From Austwickia sp. (GTDB lineage: Bacteria; Actinomycetota; Actinomycetes; Actinomycetales; Dermatophilaceae): DNA of 64,000 bases. Below are positions 1 through 11,199 of the stretch, piece by piece. The position numbers were made by a program, and so were the translations under genes. Every line of letters begins with the position of its first letter. Position 1 is the first letter of the stretch. The stretch lies in assembly GCA_016699675.1 (NCBI GenBank), contig CP064985.1, positions 3,410,001 through 3,474,000 on the forward strand. The letters run 5' to 3'. The notes below the pieces were generated by a model that saw nothing but the letters and a program-made list of their open reading frames with translations, was not told the origin of the DNA and searched no databases.

Positions 1-2
1 GT

Positions 3-842
3 CGGGTGGCCGGTGCCGTGGTCACCGAGGCGCCGGGGACGCGGGCCTGGCAGGTCGCGACGGCGCGGCTCGCCGGCGGCGTCGACCTCATGACGCTCCC
101 CGCCGGGGTCGACCTGTGCGCCGGCACGGCGCCCACGCCGTCCCGGCCGGAGCAGGTGCCGTTGCAGCGGCTCACCCTGCGCGGGTTCACCGCGGTCCAC
201 GAGGACGGGACGATCGGCGTCGAGGACGTGGACCTGGACGTCGAGGCCGGCGAACTCGTGCTCCTGCTCGGGCAGATCGGGGCGGGCAAGTCCAGCCTGC
301 TGAGGGCGCTCGCCGGGCTCGTCGACCATCGCGGCGCCCTGCGTTGGAACGGCGTTCCCGTCGGCGACGCGGAGGTGTTTTTGCGGCCCGGGCAGGTGTC
401 CTACGTGGCGCAGCTGCCGAGGGTCCTGTCCGGCACTTTCGCGGAGAACGTGCACCTGGGCCACGAGCGCTACGTGCACGGGCCCGTGAGCGTCGCCCGA
501 CTCGCCCCCGACCTCGCGGCCGCGGGGGGAGCGCACAGCCTCGTCGGTCACCGCGGCGTGCGGTTGTCGGGTGGCCAGGTGCAACGACTCGCGCTGGCCC
601 GGGGGCTCGCGGCGAAAGCCGAGCTGTTGCTGGCCGACGACATCTCCGCGGCGCTCGACGCGCGCACCGAGATCGAACTCTGGCAGGCGTTGCGGTCCAG
701 GTCGGGGACCGTCATCGGGGCCACGTCGAAGCGGGCCGCGCTGGCGCAGGCGGACCGGGTGGTGGTCCTGGTCGAGGGCCGCGTCGTCGACGTCGGGCCG
801 TGGCCGGCGTTGGCGGACCGATGGGGGCACCTGGCGGCCTAG
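3..842 (+). CDS. ABC transporter ATP-binding region, 5'-truncated by window
   Basis: The frame is open to the left edge, so the true start lies outside the window; an internal GTG at 6 is not convincing. Counting from that GTG, the nucleotide-binding domain begins near residue 53, with Walker A GQIGAGKSS at 89-97, a Q-loop (VAQLP) near 134-138, signature LSGGQ at 187-191 and Walker B ELLLADD at 206-212. The position after the Walker B aspartate is Asp rather than the usual Glu. About 50 residues before the domain belong to something upstream, probably a transmembrane half, making this the C-terminal ATPase of a fused half-transporter. It would power import or export across the membrane. The substrate cannot be read from this fragment. 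Confidence 0.85.
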   Translation, partial: RVAGAVVTEAPGTRAWQVATARLAGGVDLMTLPAGVDLCAGTAPTPSRPEQVPLQRLTLRGFTAVHEDGTIGVEDVDLDVEAGELVLLLGQIGAGKSSLLRALAGLVDHRGALRWNGVPVGDAEVFLRPGQVSYVAQLPRVLSGTFAENVHLGHERYVHGPVSVARLAPDLAAAGGAHSLVGHRGVRLSGGQVQRLALARGLAAKAELLLADDISAALDARTEIELWQALRSRSGTVIGATSKRAALAQADRVVVLVEGRVVDVGPWPALADRWGHLAA

Positions 843-915
843 CAGTCCAGCGCCCCGTCTGGGGGGAGGCGCGCGCGTCGATAGAAGTCGCGGCTCAGCC
901 GGCTAGCCTGGCGGG

Positions 916-1749
916 GTGAGGCTGCCTGCTGGTGGACGTTCTGCTTCGTGGCGTCCGCGGCGCCGTACCGCCCTTCGCTATCCCGGGGTAGCGCCGGTCG
1001 CGCTGGCGCACCGCGGCGGCCCGGCGTACGGCCCCAACGTCGGCATCGAGAACTCGGCGGCGGCGTTCGCGGCGGCAATCGCGCTCGGCTACACGCACGT
1101 CGAGACGGACGTCCACGTCACCGCCGACGGCGTGCTGCTCGCGCTGCACGACGAGCGCCTCGACCGGGTCGCGGGGGTCGCAGGGGCGGTGGCCCAGCTG
1201 TCGTACGCCGACGTCCGCGCCGCCCGGCTCGGTGGACGGGAGCCCGTGCCGACGATGGCGGAGCTGTTCGCCGCATTCCCGACGACGGTGTTCAACATCG
1301 ACCTCAAGGCCCCCGGGACGCCGGCCGCGCTGTGGCGGGCCATCGAGGCCGCCGGCGCGCACGACCGGGTGTGCGTCGGTTCGTTCTCGCCGCGGCGGCT
1401 GTGGGAGTTTCGCCGCCTGGCCCGGGGGCGGGTGGCGACGTCGGCCGGCCCGATCGGTACGGCGTGGCTGCGGTTCGCGCCCGCCGCGCTGACCCGGTGG
1501 GTGCACTCGCCCGGCGCGGCGTACCAGGTGCCTCGCCACCAACGCCTGCTCGGGCGCGACGTGGAGGTGGTGACTCCGGGATTCGTCGCGGCGGCGCACC
1601 GGATCGGTCGGCAGGTGCACGTGTGGACGATCAACGACCGCGCCGAGATGGTCGACCTGCTGGGACTCGGCGTCGACGGCCTGGTCAGCGACGCGATCGA
1701 CGTGCTGGCCGGTATGTTGCGCGAGAGGGACGGCCGGCCGCCACGCTAG
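916..1749 (+). CDS. Glycerophosphodiester phosphodiesterase
   Basis: A 277-residue TIM-barrel enzyme of the GDPD/UgpQ family, which hydrolyses glycerophosphodiesters from lipid turnover to glycerol-3-phosphate plus an alcohol. The catalytic and metal-binding residues are in the family order: His32-Arg33 (AHRGG), Glu45-Asn46, Glu63 and Asp65 (ETDVH), His78-Asp79 (LHDER), then FNIDLKAP. No signal peptide is evident, so it probably acts in the cytoplasm. The GTG at 916 has no clear ribosome-binding site, and about 30 poorly conserved residues precede the HRG motif, so a slightly later start is possible. It lies 73 bases after the ABC gene on the same strand. Confidence 0.9.
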   Translation: MRLPAGGRSASWRPRRRTALRYPGVAPVALAHRGGPAYGPNVGIENSAAAFAAAIALGYTHVETDVHVTADGVLLALHDERLDRVAGVAGAVAQLSYADVRAARLGGREPVPTMAELFAAFPTTVFNIDLKAPGTPAALWRAIEAAGAHDRVCVGSFSPRRLWEFRRLARGRVATSAGPIGTAWLRFAPAALTRWVHSPGAAYQVPRHQRLLGRDVEVVTPGFVAAAHRIGRQVHVWTINDRAEMVDLLGLGVDGLVSDAIDVLAGMLRERDGRPPR

Positions 1750-1795
1750 TGCCCCGGAACGCCCGATCGGACGCGTGTGGCCCTAACCTGCATCC

Positions 1796-3282
1796 ATGAC
1801 ATCGTCGACAGCCCCGCGCTCGCGGGGCATCTTGCGCACCAAGCCGATTGAGGACATCCTCGCGCAGCAGGACGAGGAGAACGCCGTCGCCGGCGAGAGC
1901 GGCCATTTCCAGAAGCGGCTCGGGGTCAAGGACCTGATCGGCTTCGGCGTCGGGATGATCATCGGACCGGAATCTTCACCCTCACCGTCATCGAGGCCAA
2001 GAATCACGCCGGCCCAGCCGTCACGATCGCCTATGTCATCGCCGGCCTCGTCAGCGGCCTCGCGGCCATGTGCTACGCGGAGCTGGCCTCGACGGTGCCG
2101 ACCGCCGGCTCGGCGTACACCTACAGCTACGCCACCATCGGCGAGGTCTTCGCCTGGATCATCGGCTGGGACCTGGTGCTCGAGTTCACGCTAGGCGCGG
2201 CCGTGGTGTCGCGGGGCTGGTCCGGCTACATGCTGCACCTGTTCCCGTGGCTGCCGTCCTCGCTGTTCGGTGAGGGATCGAGCATCAACGTGGGCGCCAT
2301 CCTCATCGCGGCGATCCTCGGCGTGGTCGCGACCGTCGGGGTCCGCGAGAGCGCCTGGGTGACGAACCTCCTCGTCGCGATCAAGGTGTCGGTGTGCCTG
2401 TTCGTCATCGCGCTGGGCGCGTTCTACGTGAAGGCCAGCAACTGGACGCCGTTCATCCCTGAGTCCCGGCCGGTGGAGGCGGGCACCTCGGGGCTGGAGC
2501 AGCCCCTGTCCCAGTGGGCCTTCGGCATCACCCCGACCCAGTTCGGGATCGGCGGGGTGCTGACGGCCACGGCGGTCGTGTTCTTCGCGTACTCCGGCTT
2601 CGAGTCCGTCGCAAACATGTCCGAGGAGAGCAAGAACCCCGCCCGCGACATGCCCCGCGGCCTCCTGGGTTCGCTGTTCCTGTGCATGGCCCTGTACGTC
2701 GGGGTCTGCATCGTCATCACCGGCATGGTGCCGTACGACCAGATCGACGAGGGCGCGCCGATCGCGGCCGCGTTCTCCCAGGTCGGGATCGGCTGGGCGG
2801 GCGTGCTCATCTCGATCGCGGCCGTGTGCGGGCTGACCTCGGTGATCCTGGTCGACATGGTCGGGATGGGCCGCATCGGGTTCGCGATGGGCCGCGACGG
2901 CCTGTTGCCCCGCTGGATCGGCCGGCTGCACCCCCGGTGGGGCACCCCGTCGCGGATGACCATCGCCACGGCCGCGTTCGTCATGCTGCTCGGCGGGTTC
3001 GTTCCGCTGCGCGACCTCGCGGACATGGTCTCGATCGGGACGCTGTTCGCGTTCGTGGTGGTCAGCGTGGCCGTGCCGGTACTGCGCCGGACTCGGCCCG
3101 ACCTGAACCGCCCGTTCCGGGTGCCGCTGTCCCCGGTGGTGCCGGCGATCTCGGTCCTCGCGTGCGCCTACCTGATGACCAACCTGTCCCTGGCCACCTG
3201 GATCCGGTTCGTGGTGTGGATGGCGGTGGGGTTCGTCGTGTACTTCGGGTGGGGCAGGCGCAACGCGCGCCTGGCCTCTTAA
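1796..3282 (+). pseudogene. APC-family amino acid permease, frameshifted near 1965
   Basis: Two reading frames join to make one cationic amino acid transporter-like permease of about 495 residues. The first runs from ATG 1796 to KDLIGFGVGMIIG; the second continues as TGIFTLTVIEAKNHAG and runs through the membrane segments to the TAA at 3280. Family members read IIGTGIF at the junction, so one base is missing between G1965 and A1966 (ATCGG-ACCGGAATC). The second part holds the motif MSEESKNPARDMPRG, typical of the CAT branch. Apart from the single indel the gene looks functional, with ordinary codon use. The lesion may be a true frameshift or a base-calling error in a G/C run. Translation from the internal ATG at 2068 would lack the substrate-binding first helix. 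Confidence 0.85.
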
Positions 3283-3338
3283 CGCTCCGATCGGGGTGCT
3301 GAGGGGGCCGGAGGCCCCACGGCACACCGATCGGAGCG
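3283..3338. terminator. Long inverted repeat, probable transcription terminator
   Basis: The 12-base arm CGCTCCGATCGG (3283-3294) is matched exactly by CCGATCGGAGCG (3327-3338). A second hairpin lies inside (GGGGCC-gga-GGCCCC, around 3304-3318). It begins at the permease stop codon and separates it from the convergent gene ending at 3438, so it can serve both directions. No strong U-tract follows. Confidence 0.65.
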
Positions 3339-3437
3339 CGGGGCGCCCCCGCCGGCCCGGCGCGGATGCACTGTGCGTCGGGCCGGTGGCGCCCGCTTCC
3401 TGAGCCCCCCGCACGATGGCGGGGCGCCTCGCTGCCG

Positions 3438-3891
3438 CTACTGCCCGAGGGCGCCGTCCGTCGGGGCCGCGCCGGTGCCCGTTGAGCCACCGCCGAGAGC
3501 TGCCCGGATCTTGTCGATGACCTGCTGCTCTGCCGGGTCGACGCCGCTGGAGGCCTGGGCCACCTGGTCGCACGCGGTCAGTAGCACGTCCTTGAAGCCC
3601 TGGAGCTGGGCCGGGGCCTTGGCGCCGAGGATGTCGACGGCCGCCGCGACGTCGGCCAGGATGGTCGCCTCGAGCTCCTGGTCGGAACCAGCCTTCGGCA
3701 CCGGCGGCAGCCCGCCCGAGCCGAACACCTCCTTGATCTCCTGGGGCGCCTCGGCGAGCGCCCGGCTGCCCGCCACGGACTCCTTGAACATGGCGAAGAA
3801 GCCGGGGGTCGGCCTTGCTGACGAGGGTCAGCGAGCCGAAGGCTGCGGTGCGGATCGTGTCGCGCTCTTGGGTGGTGAGGTCGATGCTCAT
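3438..3891 (-). pseudogene. Small hypothetical helical protein, frameshifted at a G run
   Basis: ATG at 3891, with AGGAA just upstream, opens MSIDLTTQERDTIRTAAFG. After SKAD the frame breaks, and the protein resumes in another frame as GFFAMFKESVAGSRA and ends at 3438. The join lies in a run of five G (3804-3808; CCCCC on the coding strand). Four bases there would restore one frame of about 150 residues. The predicted protein is soluble and largely helical, with a Gly/Thr/Ala tail. I do not recognise the family; the ending VDPAEQQVIDKIRAAL is loosely like TerB-type helical proteins, which is only a guess. The homopolymer location makes a sequencing error as likely as real decay. Confidence 0.6.
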
Positions 3892-3920
3892 GGGCGGTTC
3901 CTACCCACCGCCCCGCCCGG

Positions 3921-4844
3921 TCAATCGCCCAGCGGCGTCGGGTAGCCCTGCACGTCGTCCACCATGGGCACGGTCGCGCGGCTGGGTGCGCGGGCCGCGC
4001 AGGTCAAGAACTCGGCCGGTTGGATCGCGTGGTGTCCGTGCACGAGGAGGACCGGTACGCCGTCCAGGAGCACCTCGCGTCGCCAACCGGTGGCCCGTCC
4101 GGCGGCGCCGGGTTGCGGTCGGACCTGGAGCCGCACGCGGTCCCACGGCACCACGCCCAGGCGTCCGGCGACGGCCAGCAGGGTCGCCTGGTCCTGGGGA
4201 GACCGGCCGGTGATCCCGCGCAGATGTGCACGGGCGGGCTCGCCCCGCAGGTGCGCGGCCACGACGCCGACCGCCGTGTCGGGATCGAGCGCCCCATAGC
4301 AGGCCCCGTCCGGGAGCACGACGAGGTTCGCGGCGAATCGGTCGCCGCCGGTGTGCGTGGTTTCCCAGACCCGCCCCGGGTAGGCCTCGGCCAGCGCCGC
4401 GGCGACGGGTCGGCCACGGACCGCGCAGCACGCGTCGTGCCGGCCGTTCGTGCACACGAGCAGGACGGGGGTGTCGTCGCGCGGGCTTGGGGACGCGGTT
4501 GGGGTGAGCGCGTCGCGGATCGCGTCCCAGCCGTCCGCGAGCGTCCCCCACCGCTGGCCCGGGTGCGGGTCGGTGCTCACGACGGCCCACCGGCGCGCGC
4601 TCGCGCCCGCACGCGCCGCCCCCCGCACGGCCGGCTGGCGGATCAGTTGGAGCCGCGCCCCCGTGTCGTCCAGCGCGCGCGCCAGGGCGGCGCGATCCAC
4701 GCCGGGCGCGTCCAACGAGTCCAGGGCGACGCGGCCCCAGCCCTGGTGTTGCTCGATGAGCAGCCAGCGACGCGCCGGCGGCGCCGTACCGACCAGCGCA
4801 TCCCCCCGGGCTCGCGCCGCGTCCGAGCAGCTCATCGTCATCAC
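3921..4844 (-). CDS. Sucrase/ferredoxin-like (Suc_Fer) thioredoxin-fold protein
   Basis: A 307-residue protein of the Suc_Fer-like family, which resembles thioredoxin-fold [2Fe-2S] ferredoxins. The C-terminal half has VCTNGRHDACC (Cys131, 139, 140), then THTGGDRFAAN, and another Cys at 182 in GACYGAL. These are the usual family landmarks and candidate cluster ligands. GTG 4844 and ATG 4841 are both possible starts; each overlaps the stop codon of the JmjC gene, so translation is probably coupled. It is the last gene of the peptide-JmjC-ferredoxin operon. A role in passing electrons to the oxygenase or keeping its iron reduced is inferred from position only. The N-terminal 110 residues are poorly conserved. 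Confidence 0.8.
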   Translation of the reverse strand: MMTMSCSDAARARGDALVGTAPPARRWLLIEQHQGWGRVALDSLDAPGVDRAALARALDDTGARLQLIRQPAVRGAARAGASARRWAVVSTDPHPGQRWGTLADGWDAIRDALTPTASPSPRDDTPVLLVCTNGRHDACCAVRGRPVAAALAEAYPGRVWETTHTGGDRFAANLVVLPDGACYGALDPDTAVGVVAAHLRGEPARAHLRGITGRSPQDQATLLAVAGRLGVVPWDRVRLQVRPQPGAAGRATGWRREVLLDGVPVLLVHGHHAIQPAEFLTCAARAPSRATVPMVDDVQGYPTPLGD

Positions 4845-6181
4845 CCCACGCCCCCTGTCGCGGCGGCCTGGGAGGCGAGGGACGGGCCGAGCGCCGCCAC
4901 CCCCTCCACCATGAGCGTGCGCGCGATCGCCAGGGCGGCGGCGCCGTCCGAGGGGTGCAGGTCCGCCACGGTGACGGGCTCCCCGGCGAGGAGGCGGAGC
5001 AGAGCGGGCGTGGCCGCCGCGGGCGCGCGGAAGCGGCCGGCTCGAGACCGTACGACGACGTCGGTGCCGCGGCCGTCATCGGCCGGATTGCTCGGTTCCT
5101 CGACGGTGGCCATGAGACCGGGCCGGGCCACGAGGATGTCGACCGGCGCGAGCGCGTCCGCGGCGGCGACCTGGGCGAGCACCGGCAGCGCGGCCTGCCG
5201 CTGGGCCGCCCGCGCGCGGCCGTGCAGCGCCGTCGCGAGGGTCGTCGGCGTGACCGCCTCGAGCGCGGCCGCGATGGCCGCCCGGACGGCGTCGGCGTCG
5301 CGGGCCAGATCCGCGGGGGAGGCCACGTTCACGCCGAGGTCCAGGGTGGCCCGCAGGCTCGGTTCGTCGGCGAGCGCACGACGTACGTGGTCCAGCGCCG
5401 CGTCCACGAGGTGCGCGCGCGTCCAGGTGTGGACGCCCACGGTCAGGTGAATCGAGACGTCGGCCGAGGCGGTGGCGGAGTGGAGATAGCCGCGCGGCAG
5501 ATAGAGGACGTCCCCCGGCCGCAGCTCGGTCGCGAGCAGCGGCTCGGCCGCGGCGGCCGCGGCCACCGCGGTGCGCCGGACCTCCCAGGGCTGATCCCGC
5601 AGCGGGTCCGGCCACACGGGCGGGTGGATGCGCCAGGACTTGCCTCCGTGCACCTGCAGCACGAAGACGTCGTGGACGTCGTAGTGCGCCGCGAAGCCCT
5701 GATTGCCCGGCGGCGTGACGTAGGCGTTGACCTGCGCCGGGTGCCCGAGTTCGGTCGCCAGGGCGCCGGTGAAGTCCGCGAGGGGTGGCCAGGTGCGGTG
5801 CAGCGCCTGCAGGACGATGGTGGCGCCCGCGGCGAAGCGACGCCGTATGGCGTCCTCGTCCAGCTGATCGTCGATCCCCGCCCCGACGCCACCGCCCGTG
5901 GTGAATTCCCGCTCGCCGAGGGTCCGGCCGGCCTGGGCCAGCCGCAGGAATGGGGTCCGCAGTCCGCGGCGGCTGATCAGCTCGTCGACGGCGGCGGGGG
6001 AGAAGAGGTCGGCGAAGTCGTCGGCGGCGTGCGTGCCCGGCAGGCAGGCGGCCCGGTCCGCGGCGGGGACCAGGAGCGGCGTACGACCCCAGTGCTCACG
6101 AACGAACTGCTCGCGCCGAGGCGCGAGCAGTCGTTCGAGCGGTGCTGCAGACCGCGGGCCGGAGTCCCGGCCGCGCGTCAT
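4841..6181 (-). CDS. JmjC/cupin-fold Fe(II)/2-oxoglutarate oxygenase (ROX-like)
   Basis: A 446-residue protein of the cupin_4/JmjC class that includes the bacterial ribosomal oxygenase YcfD. The N-terminal EHWGRTPLLVP is the family's entry motif. The iron triad is visible as His166-x-Asp168 (AAHYDVHDVF) and His234 (YLPRGYLHSA), with the strand VLQVHGGKSWRIH between them. Known relatives hydroxylate Arg, His or Asp/Asn in proteins using 2-oxoglutarate and O2. Its ATG (6181) overlaps the stop of the repeat peptide gene, and its stop overlaps the next start, so all three are translationally coupled. That makes the repeat peptide the obvious candidate substrate. A housekeeping role on a ribosomal protein is the alternative. 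Confidence 0.85.
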   Translation of the reverse strand: MTRGRDSGPRSAAPLERLLAPRREQFVREHWGRTPLLVPAADRAACLPGTHAADDFADLFSPAAVDELISRRGLRTPFLRLAQAGRTLGEREFTTGGGVGAGIDDQLDEDAIRRRFAAGATIVLQALHRTWPPLADFTGALATELGHPAQVNAYVTPPGNQGFAAHYDVHDVFVLQVHGGKSWRIHPPVWPDPLRDQPWEVRRTAVAAAAAAEPLLATELRPGDVLYLPRGYLHSATASADVSIHLTVGVHTWTRAHLVDAALDHVRRALADEPSLRATLDLGVNVASPADLARDADAVRAAIAAALEAVTPTTLATALHGRARAAQRQAALPVLAQVAAADALAPVDILVARPGLMATVEEPSNPADDGRGTDVVVRSRAGRFRAPAAATPALLRLLAGEPVTVADLHPSDGAAALAIARTLMVEGVAALGPSLASQAAATGGVG

Positions 6182-6495
6182 CAGGCGGGCGTTCCCGCGC
6201 CGCCGTGGGCGCCGCCGTCGGCACCCTTGTCGGCTCCACCATCGGCGCCGCCGTCGGCGCCCTTGTCCGCGCCACCATCGGCGCCGCTATCAGCTCCGCC
6301 GTCGGCACCCTTGTCCGCGCCACCATCGGCACCGCCGTCGGCACCCTTGTCCGCGCCCCCGTCAGCTCCGCCGTCAGCGCCCTTGTCCGCGCCACCGTCG
6401 CCCTCGGGGCCACGCACGGCGCCCATGTCGGCCCCGCCGTCCGCGCCGCCGTCACCCATGGGGCCCAAGACCTGGTCCTCGCCTGCATCCGTCAT
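6181..6495 (-). CDS. GAD-repeat peptide, candidate substrate of the JmjC oxygenase
   Basis: A 104-residue protein opening MTDAGEDQVLGPMG and then built from four-residue units X-G-A-D, where X is Gly, Lys or Ser. Seventeen GAD units occur, 15 of them in unbroken tandem (residues 34-93). Lys stands at 38, 50, 62, 78 and 90, mostly every 12 residues, and Ser at 70. There are 21 Asp, no Cys and no aromatic residue. A good ribosome-binding site (AAAGGA) precedes ATG 6495. The TGA overlaps the JmjC ATG as ATGA. Synonymous codons vary between units, arguing that the protein is selected. The non-repetitive N-terminus could be a leader. It could be a modified (RiPP-like) or metal-binding peptide. I do not recognise a named family. 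Confidence 0.75.
   Translation of the reverse strand: MTDAGEDQVLGPMGDGGADGGADMGAVRGPEGDGGADKGADGGADGGADKGADGGADGGADKGADGGADSGADGGADKGADGGADGGADKGADGGAHGGAGTPA
6205..6396 (-). repeat. Tandem 12-base repeat coding for (X)GAD units
   Basis: Sixteen consecutive 12-base units inside the peptide gene, the last coding GGAH in place of GGAD. Most of the array has a 36-base super-period set by a Lys codon every third unit. Ala codons include GCC, GCG, GCT and GCA, so the DNA has diverged while the peptide repeat is kept. Confidence 0.85.
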
Positions 6496-6585
6496 GTCGA
6501 CCGTCCTTTCGCCGTGCTGTCATGTCGCCGGGTTGTGCCCGCCATCGTTGCGGTCCCCGCAGCCCGCCGCAACAGGAACGAGGGT

Positions 6586-7605
6586 TCACACGTCGATGCG
6601 TCCGTAGGTGCTCTTGGCCTTCTCCAGCGCGGACACGTAGCCCGCCCGCCCGTAGCCGCTGGTGTCGACCGCCGTGGGCACGGCCAGCAGGCCGCGCACG
6701 TCCGCAACGGAGGCGAATCCCTTGCGTTCCAACCACTGGGACAGGCCCGCGACGAGCTGCCCGGCGTAGTCCTCGCCGTGCCGCACGAGGGCGGAAGTCG
6801 TCATCACGACGTCCGCGCCGGCCAGCAGGTAGCGCACCACGTCATCGGGCGTCTCGACGCCCGTCGTCCCGGCCAGGCTCGCGCGGACCCGGCCGTGCAG
6901 CGCCGCGATCCAGGTCTGCGGCAGCCGCGATTCCGCCGGCGCGGACAGCTCGACTCCCGAGTCCACCGCGATGGCCTCGACGTCGATCTTCGGCTGGATC
7001 CACCGGTTGAACAGCACCAGGCCGTCGGCGCCGGCCTCGTCCAGGCGCATCGCCATGGAGCCGAACGAGCTGAAGTAGGGGCTCAGCTTCATCGCCACCG
7101 GAATCGACACGGCCTCCTTCACGAGGCCCAGGATGTCCAGATGGCGCCGCTCGATGACCATCCCGTCGACGGTGACGTCGCCGGGCACCAGGTAGACGTT
7201 GAGCTCGATCGCCGCCGCGCCCGCGTCCTGCATCTGCCGCGCGAACTCCGCCCAACTGCCGAGCGTCGAGCCGTTGATCGAGCCGAGCACGGGCACGTCG
7301 ACCGCTTCGGCCGCTTGCTCCAGCAAGCGCAGGTAGTTGTCGGAGAGTCCGGAGTCGTTGCTCGGCACGGTGGGGAAGTACGTCAGCGACTCCGCGAACG
7401 ACTCCTCATGGATCTCCTCCAGGTAGATGTCCCGCGCGGCCTCGTGTCGGAGCTGCTCCTCGAACAGCGAATAGAGCACCACCGCCCCGACGCCACCGTC
7501 GGCGAGCCGGCGGACCCCGTCGACCGTCTGCGAGAGGGGCCCCGCTGAGGCGACCACAGGGTTGCGCAGCGACAGGCCCAGATATTGCGTGGCGAGATCG
7601 ACCAC
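6586..7605 (-). CDS. Dihydroorotate dehydrogenase-like FMN protein
   Basis: A 339-residue TIM-barrel flavoprotein related to class 1 dihydroorotate dehydrogenases (LGLSLRNPVVASAGPLS at the N-terminus, IPVAMKLSPYF for the strand carrying the flavin-site Lys, and GADVVMTTSALVRHG near the C-terminus). Such DHOD-like proteins are often found beside nifJ, as here. They are usually not the pyrimidine enzyme, and the substrate is unknown. It starts at GTG 7605, three bases after the PFOR stop, with GGAGGG in front, so it is the last gene of the gltD-like/PFOR operon. Use of reduced ferredoxin or NAD(P)H from its neighbours is a reasonable inference. No iron-sulfur domain is present. Confidence 0.85.
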   Translation of the reverse strand: MVDLATQYLGLSLRNPVVASAGPLSQTVDGVRRLADGGVGAVVLYSLFEEQLRHEAARDIYLEEIHEESFAESLTYFPTVPSNDSGLSDNYLRLLEQAAEAVDVPVLGSINGSTLGSWAEFARQMQDAGAAAIELNVYLVPGDVTVDGMVIERRHLDILGLVKEAVSIPVAMKLSPYFSSFGSMAMRLDEAGADGLVLFNRWIQPKIDVEAIAVDSGVELSAPAESRLPQTWIAALHGRVRASLAGTTGVETPDDVVRYLLAGADVVMTTSALVRHGEDYAGQLVAGLSQWLERKGFASVADVRGLLAVPTAVDTSGYGRAGYVSALEKAKSTYGRIDV

Positions 7606-7608
7606 CGC

Positions 7609-11198
<3,590 letters not shown>

Positions 11199-11199
<1 letters not shown>

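Noticed and set aside
6096..6488. Alternative minus-strand frame over the GAD repeat rich in Ala/Arg/Thr
   Set aside because: It is an out-of-frame reading of the same repeat; the GAD frame has the ribosome-binding site and the ATGA coupling to the JmjC gene.
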